Notes: generated by a model not told the origin, from the letters alone. Counted from the stretch's first letter, positions 7,336 through 14,883 are shown. The stretch: DNA of 15,287 nucleotides from Thermoplasmata archaeon (GCA_021811525.1 JAJZOK010000121.1:1-15287); one strand, 5' to 3'. A program made the numbers and translations.

Positions 7336-7794
7336 TCAGTTGATTTGGGAATTAAATCTTCTCATTGCGAGGGCAGAAGTCAGAGATGTAATAACATAGG
7401 AAAAGAGCAGAGCGTCATACAGGCCCGGAATATAACCGAGACTTCCTGGGTATTTTGTTACGCCGAACAGATAGGAAGCGAAACTCGTTATGGATGAAAA
7501 ACCAACCATCTGGTAAGTCAGTACATCTATCACCAGGAAGAGTGCCAATAAAGAGGACCCGGCGAGTCCTATGGAAAATACGCGCCTTGAAGGTTTCGTA
7601 AATATCACAGCTGCCCCGGTTAAATCTACAATGGCTGTTGCAAGGAGCCCATACCAGTGGATAAAATACTTAGGGACAAGGCCAAAATCTGTCTGCAGAT
7701 TACTGTCCGTGAAAAGGATTGCGATTGTAACTGAAAAATCTATCAGGAAAAGCAAACCGACCGCTGCCTTAAAGTGAGTATTGTTTTTGGCCAT
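7336..7794 (-). CDS. Four-helix membrane protein, first gene of the GT-C operon
   Basis: A 152-residue protein I do not recognise by name. Hydrophobic segments lie at about residues 9-28, 45-66, 73-97 and 125-145, with a short KPSRR loop between helices 2 and 3 that is probably cytosolic. No catalytic motif is seen. It lies 14 bases before the GT-C gene with one promoter upstream of both, so it may be a partner subunit, or carry the lipid-linked donor, but this rests only on linkage. The start is ATG at 7794, with a TATA-like box about 30 bases before it and no ribosome binding site, consistent with a leaderless transcript. Confidence 0.78.
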   Translation of the reverse strand: MAKNNTHFKAAVGLLFLIDFSVTIAILFTDSNLQTDFGLVPKYFIHWYGLLATAIVDLTGAAVIFTKPSRRVFSIGLAGSSLLALFLVIDVLTYQMVGFSSITSFASYLFGVTKYPGSLGYIPGLYDALLFSYVITSLTSALAMRRFNSQIN

Positions 7795-7821
7795 GTCAGA
7801 TAAGATATATTCAAATAATGC

Positions 7822-7830
7822 TATTTAAAC
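7822..7830 (-). promoter_or_regulatory. TATA-like box of the GT-C operon
   Basis: Minus-strand GTTTAAATA is centred about 32 bases before the ATG at 7794 within a very AT-rich stretch. Start of transcription would fall at or just before the start codon. Confidence 0.5.
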
Positions 7831-7999
7831 TTATATATTTTATATGTATTACTATTTGATAATAACGTGCCGCTGGTTTCTGCATCCACTTGCCAAAGAG
7901 TTGAATCGTCACTCTCATGCATTTCTCAACAGGTATTCCTGCATAAAGCAAGAGCACGCGTTCATTAACCTTTAATAGCTCTTAACGAATTAATTTGCA
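7831..7999. other. Divergent intergenic region
   Basis: AT-rich promoter DNA lies at the left for the GT-C operon, and at the right there is a TATA-like TTTAATAG (7971-7978) for the plus-strand GT2 unit. Between them I see no gene. Confidence 0.4.
7971..7978 (+). promoter_or_regulatory. TATA-like box before the 62-codon ORF and GT2 gene
   Basis: TTTAATAG lies 26 bases before the GTG at 8000. This predicts transcription start at that GTG and about 175 bases of transcript before the GT2 gene. Confidence 0.45.
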
Positions 8000-8188
8000 G
8001 TGGTTGCCAAAACAGGGGAATGTTTTTTGAGACCAAAATTCTGGGAGTTTGGAGTCCTACTCAACACTTTCACCTATGAAAGAGTGCATGATATCCGATT
8101 GCCCCGGGTCCCAGGCATATTCAGAACATACTCTAGATTGAAACCTGTTCCGGGCAACCTTCGGAGCTTTGAAGATGCATTCTTCTGA
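8000..8188 (+). CDS. Possible leaderless 62-residue protein before GT2
   Basis: GTG at 8000 opens 62 codons that end at TGA 8186-8188, overlapping the GT2 start at 8175 by 14 bases. The product is basic and rich in Arg, Pro and aromatics (for example WEFGVLLNTFTYERVHDIRL), with no known motif. The argument for it is position: a TATA-like box lies at exactly the leaderless distance. Against it, the same region could simply be a long 5' leader, and no homologue is known to me. Confidence 0.33.
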   Translation: MVAKTGECFLRPKFWEFGVLLNTFTYERVHDIRLPRVPGIFRTYSRLKPVPGNLRSFEDAFF

Positions 8189-8972
8189 CACTGTAAAAAG
8201 TGTTGATGTGATCGTGAGAACCAGGAATTCAGGAGCGTCGCTGAGACAGTGCCTTGAATCTGCCAGCAGGTCTCTTCCAGTGCGCAAGTTCATCGTTGTG
8301 GACAACCACAGCAGTGATGATACTGTTGAAATTGCCTCAGGTTATGGTGCAGAAATATACCCGGAGAATACTGGCCTTGGTTATGCCACAACACTGGGCA
8401 TAAGCAAAGCTGTTACTGAAAATATCGTATTCCTAGACAGTGATGTCTTAATGAGGGACCCCCTATTTTATCACAAAGCCTCTGCCATTCTGAAAGAGAG
8501 GAAAGTTGGGGCTGTTGTAGGGCAGGCAATAGGCCATAAATTACTCTACGGCCTGCCCTTGAGCCTGACTGTAATGCCTATCAAAATTGCCTCCAAAATA
8601 TCAATCGACCCCAGGGTGATGGGCAGAGAGACATACTTTATGCAGAAATATTTAAGGGATAATGGCTACAAAGTCAGGTATTTGCCTGACGCCATGGTGC
8701 ACAATTCCACACACCGGAGCAACAGGCACTGGCCTGAGTGGCAGGGAGCCTGGGTAAGGAATACTTCAGGGATGCGTCCGAGGGAACTGGCTTACTCCAT
8801 GCTGGTAATATTCCTGATGTTGTCAAACTCCAGGAAAGTAAGAAATTTCCTTTATATTCCAATTTTCCAGGCAAAACTTATGAGAGGCTTTGTTCACCCA
8901 TTGTACTGGCAGGACAATCTCATCAATATAGATAAAAATAGAAGCGTAGAAGTGGAGGAGTCAAAGAATTGA
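8175..8972 (+). CDS. GT2-family glycosyltransferase
   Basis: A 265-residue GT-A fold enzyme that transfers a sugar from a nucleotide-sugar donor at the inner face of the membrane. The first strand VDVIVRTRNSG leads to the nucleotide-binding FIVVDNHSSDDT (39-50), then ENTGLGYATTLGISKA (64-79), and the metal-binding DxD motif is DSD (88-90) in FLDSDV. It lacks a multi-helix membrane tail but has a hydrophobic stretch near 206-217 that may bind the membrane. I chose ATG 8175 because GGAG lies 8 bases before it; a TTG two codons upstream is too close to that site. The following gene starts in its stop codon. Acceptor is unknown. Sequence to about residue 95 is convincing GT2. Confidence 0.86.
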   Translation: MHSSDTVKSVDVIVRTRNSGASLRQCLESASRSLPVRKFIVVDNHSSDDTVEIASGYGAEIYPENTGLGYATTLGISKAVTENIVFLDSDVLMRDPLFYHKASAILKERKVGAVVGQAIGHKLLYGLPLSLTVMPIKIASKISIDPRVMGRETYFMQKYLRDNGYKVRYLPDAMVHNSTHRSNRHWPEWQGAWVRNTSGMRPRELAYSMLVIFLMLSNSRKVRNFLYIPIFQAKLMRGFVHPLYWQDNLINIDKNRSVEVEESKN

Positions 8973-9178
8973 AGGTCTATTCTGAACGTTTTCCAATAAA
9001 GTATCTATTTTCGAACTATGGCATCTGCCTTGGCGTTGACACAAAAAAGGCATCTTATCTCTTCCTGATGTCAAAGATGGGCATAATCTTCCAGAAGCGC
9101 CCGGTTGGGGATACAGTGGTTGAAGATCTTGACTACGAAATTCCTAGAATCCATGAGACGTTAGTGCACAAGGAGTAA
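8969..9178 (+). CDS. Small protein translationally coupled to GT2
   Basis: A 69-residue protein of no family known to me. TTG 8969 overlaps the GT2 stop (TTGA), and GGAGGAG lies about 8 bases before it. This is a strong ribosome binding site, so the frame is very likely translated. The first half is aromatic and hydrophobic (for example YLFSNYGICLGV, then ASYLFLMSKMGIIF) and the second half is charged (VVEDLDYEIPRIHETLVHKE). No certain membrane helix is seen. Coupling suggests that it acts with the glycosyltransferase, but the function is unknown. It ends 11 bases before the stop of the convergent methyltransferase gene. Confidence 0.65.
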   Translation: MKVYSERFPIKYLFSNYGICLGVDTKKASYLFLMSKMGIIFQKRPVGDTVVEDLDYEIPRIHETLVHKE

Positions 9179-9189
9179 TACCCTGGCAC

Positions 9190-10350
9190 CTATTGTATAT
9201 CTATAGAGGTCATAACGGTCAAAAAGTGGTCTCCAAGTATGGAGAATGGCCATATTTTGCCTATTCTGGCGTCAACAGCCTTAATCGAGCTGAATCGCCT
9301 GGAAAACTTCTCCACATATCCTGAAAAGTTCGATGGAGGAATGAACACTGGAACGCCATAAACTGAATCCACTTTAAATCGGCTATGAAATAAGTTCCGA
9401 ATCTCCATGAAAGTATAAGCGTAAACATCAATGCAAAACCTTGATTCTCCTTCTGGAGCCATGGGCTTTAACCTTGCGAGAGAGTGGCGGAACTTTAATT
9501 TTGCAAGGTATCCGAGTATCTCAGAGGCACACATTCTGTTATAAATTCCAAGCACAAGTTTTCCCCTGTCGCAAAGTAACCGATGAAAACCTTCAGGAAG
9601 TGAATGTATGTCGCTGACACAATTTATGGCGCCATATGTGGAATATATGCCTTGGAAAGAATGGGCACCAAGTTCGTCGGCCAAGATGCCTATTCTATCA
9701 GCATTCCCTTTGAAAGTTGTGAGATTGGAGGAAACACCCTCCTGGACGGCTTTTTTCCTGACTGCGTCAAGCATCTTCTGGGAAATGTCTACCGCAACTA
9801 TTTCATGTCCTGACTTTAGTAGTTCTATTGTTTCTGTGCCTGTGCCGCAACCCACTTCAAGTAACCTTTCCTTGCCCGGGAAAGTTTTGGAGAGCAAGCT
9901 CAGTGAATTCTCCCGCAAAAGTGAATTCACTGGATTTCCGTAAATGTGGTGGTCGTATTCATCAGCAATGGAATCAAATTCAGCCTCAAGCCAGCGGTAA
10001 TATTGGGACTCTGACCACTTTCCCTTTAGCTCTTGTTTCATTTCACTCAGGCAGATGACCCTGTAATGCTCCCCATACCATTTTCCAGTCCTCTCACGGC
10101 CATATTTATTTATAAACAGGGCCATTGCTTCCTTCTTCATTTCTTCATCTGAAACCAGCTCTGCTCTGAACTTCTTAATGTTTTCAGCCACGATAACTTC
10201 CGCAGTTCCATTCCTCAGTATATATGATGGCCACCTTGTGCCTTTCACGGGGGATGCCAGGTAAAGGTGATTTTCATCCGCCGAATAGGCAAGTGGGACA
10301 AGCCTGTCGCCAACTTTCAGTTCCAGACTGCTGTCATCATGAGAAGGCAT
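9190..10350 (-). CDS. Split-barrel-like domain fused to SAM methyltransferase
   Basis: A 386-residue two-part protein. Residues 1 to about 102 resemble the flavin/F420-binding split-barrel group (DUF385/nitroreductase or PNPOx-like): strand, W-SYILRNGTAEVIV, KKFRAELVSDEEMKKEAMALF, then a C-terminal strand HYRVICL. Residues about 125-386 form a class I SAM-dependent methyltransferase. Motif I is LLEVGCGTGTET (163-174), the acidic ribose-binding residue lies in VAVDIS (185-190), and the post-I region is GNADRIG. The acceptor-side half is unlike named families. The methyltransferase call is firm; the split-barrel call is by pattern only. The start is ATG 10350, with TATA-like AATATTAAC centred about 28 bases upstream, which fits leaderless transcription. 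Confidence 0.8.
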   Translation of the reverse strand: MPSHDDSSLELKVGDRLVPLAYSADENHLYLASPVKGTRWPSYILRNGTAEVIVAENIKKFRAELVSDEEMKKEAMALFINKYGRERTGKWYGEHYRVICLSEMKQELKGKWSESQYYRWLEAEFDSIADEYDHHIYGNPVNSLLRENSLSLLSKTFPGKERLLEVGCGTGTETIELLKSGHEIVAVDISQKMLDAVRKKAVQEGVSSNLTTFKGNADRIGILADELGAHSFQGIYSTYGAINCVSDIHSLPEGFHRLLCDRGKLVLGIYNRMCASEILGYLAKLKFRHSLARLKPMAPEGESRFCIDVYAYTFMEIRNLFHSRFKVDSVYGVPVFIPPSNFSGYVEKFSRRFSSIKAVDARIGKIWPFSILGDHFLTVMTSIDIQ

Positions 10351-10373
10351 CTTCCAGCTTTTAGTAGCTTTGG

Positions 10374-10382
10374 GTTAATATT
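10374..10382 (-). promoter_or_regulatory. TATA-like box of the methyltransferase fusion gene
   Basis: Minus-strand AATATTAAC is centred about 28 bases before the ATG at 10350. The divergent secreted-protein gene has its own TATA-like AGTTTATTC near 10408-10416, so both promoters fall in under 50 bases. Confidence 0.42.
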
Positions 10383-10448
10383 CATTGCTTTTTGGGTAAA
10401 AAGACAAAGTTTATTCCTGAGCAACTGAATATATTCTTTTATCTGAAC

Positions 10449-11603
10449 ATGAAAGCAAAAATGGCCATAGCCTTTGCACTGTCCATTCTGATGGTCGCCT
10501 CCATTTCTTCTTTTGAACTGTACACATATGAGAACATTAGGAATCACCCCGGTTTGGTCTTTAAGGTAACGAATATGAACAGCGACCTTGGCCAGGCCTT
10601 TTCTTCAGGTTCCATTCAAGCTTTCGGGCAAAATGGTTCCTCTATATTGCTGTTGGGAACCAGCACATATTATAAACCAACAGACTTCAGTACCCCAGCT
10701 TTAGTCGGCTTACGCTCACTCAACGCAAATGCCACGGGCACCAACTTGAGTAAGGTTGCCAACCACTATTTCCACAATGGAAGCATTTTTGGCACATCCT
10801 GGAACGGGTCATCGTGGATACTTACCGGAGAAATTTCATGGGGAAATGTAGATGAGGGTGCTGCAGTGGTGTTAAACAAAACCGGAGATTACAACCTCAC
10901 GCCGGAGCTGGGGAAATATTTCCAGAATGGAGGGATATGGTTTGACTCGTGGAATGGTTCTGGCTGGCTCTTTGGAGGTAACGAGGATAAGCATGCGTCC
11001 CTGGTAGGACTTTACCATGGAAAATACATCAACTATTCGGCCCTCATGGGCCCGATTGGCTATGACTCTTGGATACAGCTAATCCTCTGGAACGGCACTT
11101 CTTGGCTTATAGGAGGGCATTTTATTTTCGGCTTTCTCACCAGCGGCTGGTATTATAATGTCATTTCAAGAACGGACTTTTACAAATCTGGAGTGTATTC
11201 TGCAATTTACACCCAGGGGAAATGGATAGTAGGGGGAGGTCCAAAGGCAGCCCTTGAAGTGATAAGCGGCACTTCTGTGTCGAAGTCCTTCAACCTGCCA
11301 GCTTATTTCAACAACTGGGTTAATGGTCTTGCCCCTTTTGAAAATGGCTTTGTTGCAGGCGGTGAAGCATCTGCTCAAAATGGGCATATGGAACCTGCAC
11401 TCTATTATTTCAATTTAACCGGTTCAGGGATCGTTTTTACAAATATCACTGATTACCTGCCTTCCTCCTTTTCCATGGGGCAGGTGCAGTTCCTCGGCCC
11501 GATTTCCATGAGTAATGTCACAGGCATTTTGATTGTTGGACAGGGCAATTATAATGAGACAAACGGGCACAGCAACGGAGCCATTGCTCTGCTGACAGAT
11601 TAG
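10449..11603 (+). CDS. Secreted WNG-repeat, propeller-like surface glycoprotein
   Basis: A 384-residue protein. The N-terminus is a signal peptide or anchor (hydrophobic residues about 5-20). A repeat of the form aromatic-N-G-x-x-W-hydrophobic-x-G-G recurs: QNGSSILLLG (61-70), WNGSSWILTG (118-127), WNGSGWLFGG (168-177), WNGTSWLIGG (214-223), TQGKWIVGG (255-263), ENGFVAGG (298-305), and a weak one at 354-364. The period is about 40-60 residues, fitting beta-propeller blades. More than ten NxS/T sequons occur, many inside the repeats, so heavy N-glycosylation outside the cell is likely. No catalytic residue is seen. I chose ATG 10449 because it begins the signal peptide; a TTG 57 bases upstream would put charged residues before it. 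Confidence 0.75.
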   Translation: MKAKMAIAFALSILMVASISSFELYTYENIRNHPGLVFKVTNMNSDLGQAFSSGSIQAFGQNGSSILLLGTSTYYKPTDFSTPALVGLRSLNANATGTNLSKVANHYFHNGSIFGTSWNGSSWILTGEISWGNVDEGAAVVLNKTGDYNLTPELGKYFQNGGIWFDSWNGSGWLFGGNEDKHASLVGLYHGKYINYSALMGPIGYDSWIQLILWNGTSWLIGGHFIFGFLTSGWYYNVISRTDFYKSGVYSAIYTQGKWIVGGGPKAALEVISGTSVSKSFNLPAYFNNWVNGLAPFENGFVAGGEASAQNGHMEPALYYFNLTGSGIVFTNITDYLPSSFSMGQVQFLGPISMSNVTGILIVGQGNYNETNGHSNGAIALLTD

Positions 11604-11713
11604 GCATGGGACAAATTGCAGTGAAATTGGAATTCTCACATCATTTAGGCTTATGTAATCCTGACAACTTCAATTAACTATTGATAAAGCAGTGGGTCAA
11701 GTTCCCGTGTGTG

Positions 11714-13192
11714 TCACGATTTAGGTCCCTTTTTCTTTCTGAACCTTTTCCTGACCAGCAGAAAAGAGCCATAAATTGCAAGTGAAATCGCGGCTATAGC
11801 AACTGGCACTGTTATTAATGAATTGAGATACCAGGGTGTGTATCCATAATTGTTCTTTACAAAGACATTTTCTGAAAAGTTGCTCATGCTAGTGTTGGTC
11901 TGCCCATGATCCATGTATGGGAGCGAGGAGACATTGAATTGAAGCCGTCCGGGGTAAAGGCCAGACACATTGTTGAATTCCTCTGCAAGAGCTATGCTGT
12001 CAGCAGGAGCGGATGGAAGCATATGCAGAGACTCATTGGTGAAAGTTAGTGCTGGCCTAATTTCTGTTCCAGTTGTATAAGGCTTGTTAAAGTCAAACAT
12101 ATCCAGCATAAGATTTGAATCAGACACTAGGACGTTTAATGCCGGCATGTTCCAGTTATAGTCAATAAAGCCTAGTATTGAAGTATGACTCATTATGGTA
12201 CTGGAAACATAGTTCTCCTTTGCATACGGAGAAATAAGTATAAAGGGGACCCTGAAGCCTAATTGATGTCCATCTATTTTTGGAGGCGCAGCCTGATCGT
12301 AATAGCCTCCTCCTTCATCATAGGTGACCATGATCGCAGTGCTGTTCCAGTACTTGCTTTCCATAATGAGATGGATGAAATAAAACATCCAGATTTCCCC
12401 CGCCAGTATATTATCTGGCGGATGCTGGCTGTATCCAAAAGCACCGCCGGAAACAGGGGAAATCCAGCTCACCTGTGGGAGCTTCCCGTTTTGTATCGAA
12501 TTCAAGAAAGTATTCCATGAGCCGATGTTGGATAGATGGGAATTCATTCCACTGATAAAATCGAGCGGGCTATCCCCAAGCACTGGAGTCTTAAGATAAT
12601 AAGCCCAGCTCACCCCATAGGAATCCATTTCATTGAAAATAGTCTGACCGTATGGCACAAATGGAGGTGGCGTAAGTTGGTCCGCCTTTACTGGTGAAAA
12701 CCCGGCGAGGCTGTAAAGGCGGTTTGGCAGTGTTTCACTCAGTGTACTGCTAAAATACATATCAGCAATTGAGTACTGATGTGCGAGATACCATTCCAGA
12801 CCCATCTGTGTGGAAGTGAAATACTTTAGAGAATCCGGGCCGGAATTATTGAGAAATCCATTCATGGAACCATTGTTCCAGTCAGCGTGGTAATTGCTGT
12901 ACCCTTCGTAGGGATTACCGGTGTTGAAAGTGCCGTTGCTTACAGCAGTGAGGTTCTGGGAGATATAGTGACCCACAAAATTGTATGGGATGGATACGTT
13001 TTGGGCAAGGTTACCATTCTGGAGTTTTCCATATGTCCCGAATATGTTGTCAAAACTGTGATTCTCCATCATTATGATAACAAGATGCTTTATTGGAGTT
13101 TGATTTGGCTGTACCGCTTCAGAAAACTGCAGACCACCAAGAAGCAGAAGTGCTGAGAGTACTGCTGCGATTAATATTCGCTTATTTGACAT
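11714..13192 (-). CDS. Surface-anchored phosphoesterase (phospholipase C/acid phosphatase type)
   Basis: A 492-residue secreted enzyme. A signal peptide (about 5-22) is followed by MENHSFDNIFGTY (42-54), the hallmark of the phospholipase C/AcpA acid phosphatase superfamily. YSQHPPDN (254-261) and TYDEGGGYYD (290-299) are the other conserved blocks. A C-terminal helix (about 460-480) with a basic end (RKRFRKKKG) anchors it with the catalytic domain outside. The reaction is hydrolysis of phosphate mono- or diesters; substrate is undecided. Many NxS/T sequons are present. I start at ATG 13192 because GGAG lies 10 bases before it. The frame extends to a TTG at 13216, but those eight codons would overlap the ribosome binding site. 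Confidence 0.88.
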   Translation of the reverse strand: MSNKRILIAAVLSALLLLGGLQFSEAVQPNQTPIKHLVIIMMENHSFDNIFGTYGKLQNGNLAQNVSIPYNFVGHYISQNLTAVSNGTFNTGNPYEGYSNYHADWNNGSMNGFLNNSGPDSLKYFTSTQMGLEWYLAHQYSIADMYFSSTLSETLPNRLYSLAGFSPVKADQLTPPPFVPYGQTIFNEMDSYGVSWAYYLKTPVLGDSPLDFISGMNSHLSNIGSWNTFLNSIQNGKLPQVSWISPVSGGAFGYSQHPPDNILAGEIWMFYFIHLIMESKYWNSTAIMVTYDEGGGYYDQAAPPKIDGHQLGFRVPFILISPYAKENYVSSTIMSHTSILGFIDYNWNMPALNVLVSDSNLMLDMFDFNKPYTTGTEIRPALTFTNESLHMLPSAPADSIALAEEFNNVSGLYPGRLQFNVSSLPYMDHGQTNTSMSNFSENVFVKNNYGYTPWYLNSLITVPVAIAAISLAIYGSFLLVRKRFRKKKGPKS

Positions 13193-13201
13193 AAATCCAT
13201 T

Positions 13202-13210
13202 GCTCCTCTT
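13202..13210 (-). promoter_or_regulatory. Ribosome binding site deciding the phosphoesterase start
   Basis: Minus-strand AGAGGAGCA lies about 10 bases before ATG 13192. It is coding sequence if translation begins at TTG 13216, which argues for the ATG. Confidence 0.55.
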
Positions 13211-13247
13211 CTTCAAAAAAAGAAATCATGCCGGATAATGCCAGAAC

Positions 13248-13281
13248 AAGGCAGTTAGATGGAAAAGCCATCAATTGCCTT
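13248..13281. promoter_or_regulatory. Long dyad over the predicted phosphoesterase transcription start
   Basis: AAGGCA (13248-13253) with TGCCTT (13276-13281), and inside it GATGG (13258-13262) with CCATC (13268-13272), make an 11-bp interrupted stem with a 5-base loop. A TATA-like TTAATATTA (about 13287-13295) lies just upstream on the minus strand, so transcription would begin within or next to the dyad. It could be a repressor operator, an RNA hairpin at the 5' end, or a stop signal for the upstream GT2 operon. Confidence 0.45.
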
Positions 13282-13286
13282 CCGAT

Positions 13287-13295
13287 AATATTAAT
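13287..13295 (-). promoter_or_regulatory. TATA-like box of the phosphoesterase gene
   Basis: TAATATTAA on the minus strand predicts a transcription start near 13265, giving a leader of about 70 bases with a ribosome binding site. This differs from the leaderless genes elsewhere in the window. Confidence 0.35.
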
Positions 13296-13369
13296 CACTT
13301 AAGCACCAGCAGTAGGCAATGACAGTTTGGTTGATATGCTGATAGATAATATTCATGGCCGGCATTACA

Positions 13370-14242
13370 TCACTTTTCACTGGACTGCAGATGCCAGTAT
13401 CTGTAACTCTTGCCTCTGTGGAACTGAGCAAATGCGATCATAATGGAAATGATTTCTATGAAGATTGCAACAGACAGGCCGAACCTCTGCTTTCCATATC
13501 TCCTCTGAAATGTGAGAATGATGCGGATGGACTGTCCCATATCCCGAAAACTACCCATGCTGATTGATGAATGCCAGTTGTTGTGCCGCTTGGACTGGAT
13601 ATGGCCGAAGTTGATTCTGGTGCGCTGCTGCAAGAGGTTCCTAAAGCTTGAAGGCATGGAGTTGGAGACTTCAATGTCCCTGGCATATACTATCCTTTTT
13701 CCTGAAGCATAAACCTGATGGCAAAGGAATTCGTCATCATTGATTATTTCTGGTGAGAACAATGGCATTGGGTGCTTTATTGCTTGAAACTCTCCTCCAC
13801 AGAAGTACTTTGAATGTTCAGAAGCTGACTCCATGCTTATGTCATGTATCATCCACATAATGGAACCAATCTTTTGGGGGAACGACTTATATTGAGAAGG
13901 CACGACTCTTGGGATGACCATGCCCACATCATCCTCAAAATAACGGGCAAGCTTAGCAAAAATTGCATGATCGAACCTAACATCACCAGATACGAGGAAA
14001 GTTATGTCGGAGTCAAGGCATTTTAATGCCCGGTTATATGATTCCGCCTTTCCAAGCCTGCTCTTTTCAAAGAGAAGAACCACTTTCCCGGCGTCCCTTT
14101 CTAACTCAGTTTCCTGTAAGGTGATCTCCCCGCCTAAGGCAAGTATCACTTTATCCAGGCCCAAACAATCAGCATTGCCCAGAAGGTAATCCGCATCATT
14201 CTGAGATGAATAAGAGAAGAATATGCCTGCTGTGTTTGTCAT
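13370..14242 (-). CDS. Atypical GT2-like glycosyltransferase
   Basis: A 290-residue protein with a GT-A pattern. EKSRLGKAESYNRAL (59-73) and LVSGDVRFD (83-91, in the place of the DxD motif) are typical of GT2, as are the acidic NDDEFL (169-174) at the catalytic base position and QQRTR (205-209), resembling the QxxRW motif of processive enzymes. The usual VVDDGSTD nucleotide-binding loop is replaced by ILALGGE (33-39), which is unusual. One hydrophobic segment near 255-272 may bind the membrane. I chose ATG 14242, overlapping the previous stop as TGATG with GGAG about 10 bases before it, over a TTG one codon upstream. It is coupled to the NTase-fold gene. Confidence 0.75.
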   Translation of the reverse strand: MTNTAGIFFSYSSQNDADYLLGNADCLGLDKVILALGGEITLQETELERDAGKVVLLFEKSRLGKAESYNRALKCLDSDITFLVSGDVRFDHAIFAKLARYFEDDVGMVIPRVVPSQYKSFPQKIGSIMWMIHDISMESASEHSKYFCGGEFQAIKHPMPLFSPEIINDDEFLCHQVYASGKRIVYARDIEVSNSMPSSFRNLLQQRTRINFGHIQSKRHNNWHSSISMGSFRDMGQSIRIILTFQRRYGKQRFGLSVAIFIEIISIMIAFAQFHRGKSYRYWHLQSSEK

Positions 14243-14883
14243 CAAATGTCATCTCCTTTTTTCTTGAGATTGCCATATTTCACTGAGTCTAGATAAAAAT
14301 ATCTAAAACCAGTTCTCACTCTGAAGCATTTTTCTATGTTCGTTTTCATTAGATCCTTATTGTTCTTCAGAGACCGCATTATCAGGTACGGCCCAAGCAC
14401 AAGAAATATCATGTAATCCGATATGTGGGGAAAAGATAGGGCCCAGGAATCGTAAAGCGAATACTCTTTCCTCATATGGCCTGGAAAATACCTTTCAACA
14501 AATGGGCTGATTGATAGAAGCATTTCATAATATTCAGATCCAAAGAGTGGTATGACATGCACTGCATCTGAGGCAACTACGTATTCGGCATCTCTTCTGT
14601 ACAAATTCTTGGCAAATACTTCGTCCATTGTGAGAGAGATGCATATGTCTTTATCTCCTAGCATCCTTCTTGCCAGAAATGCCTTCAGCAGCACTTTCCA
14701 AAGCTTTCCTCGTTTTGCTATGATGAAAATATCCACATCGTCATCTTCAGATCTTGGCTCATATGAAACGGAGCCTGCAACGCCGACAAACTTCAGGTCC
14801 CTGCTTCCCAGTCTGTTAAAAAACAACTGAGCCTGTTGCAGTTTCTCAGACCTCAATGCGCTGATTTCAGCATTTTGCTCCAT
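14242..14883 (-). CDS. Nucleotidyltransferase-fold protein, coupled to GT2
   Basis: A 213-residue protein. The N-terminal half carries the pol beta nucleotidyltransferase signature: AGS (36-38), then a run of acids ending DDDVDIFI (47-54), where D49 and D51 should bind metal. A third Asp may be in KDICIS further on. The C-terminal half (about 120-213) is helical with a hydrophobic stretch (MIFLVLGPYLIM) and a basic tail. The reaction could be transfer of a nucleotide to a sugar, protein or antibiotic; the sequence does not say. ATG 14883 has a strong GAGGAG 6 bases before it. The GT2-like gene starts in its stop codon. Confidence 0.72.
   Translation of the reverse strand: MEQNAEISALRSEKLQQAQLFFNRLGSRDLKFVGVAGSVSYEPRSEDDDVDIFIIAKRGKLWKVLLKAFLARRMLGDKDICISLTMDEVFAKNLYRRDAEYVVASDAVHVIPLFGSEYYEMLLSISPFVERYFPGHMRKEYSLYDSWALSFPHISDYMIFLVLGPYLIMRSLKNNKDLMKTNIEKCFRVRTGFRYFYLDSVKYGNLKKKGDDI

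Noticed and set aside
7949..7982. AAGAGC/GCTCTT inverted repeat near the GT2 promoter
   Set aside because: Only six bases per arm with a long AT-rich spacer; the right arm overlaps the TATA region by chance base composition.
10392..10448. TTG start extending the WNG-repeat protein by 19 residues
   Set aside because: It would place MGKKTKFIPEQLNIFFYLN before a good signal peptide and covers the predicted TATA box; ATG 10449 is better.
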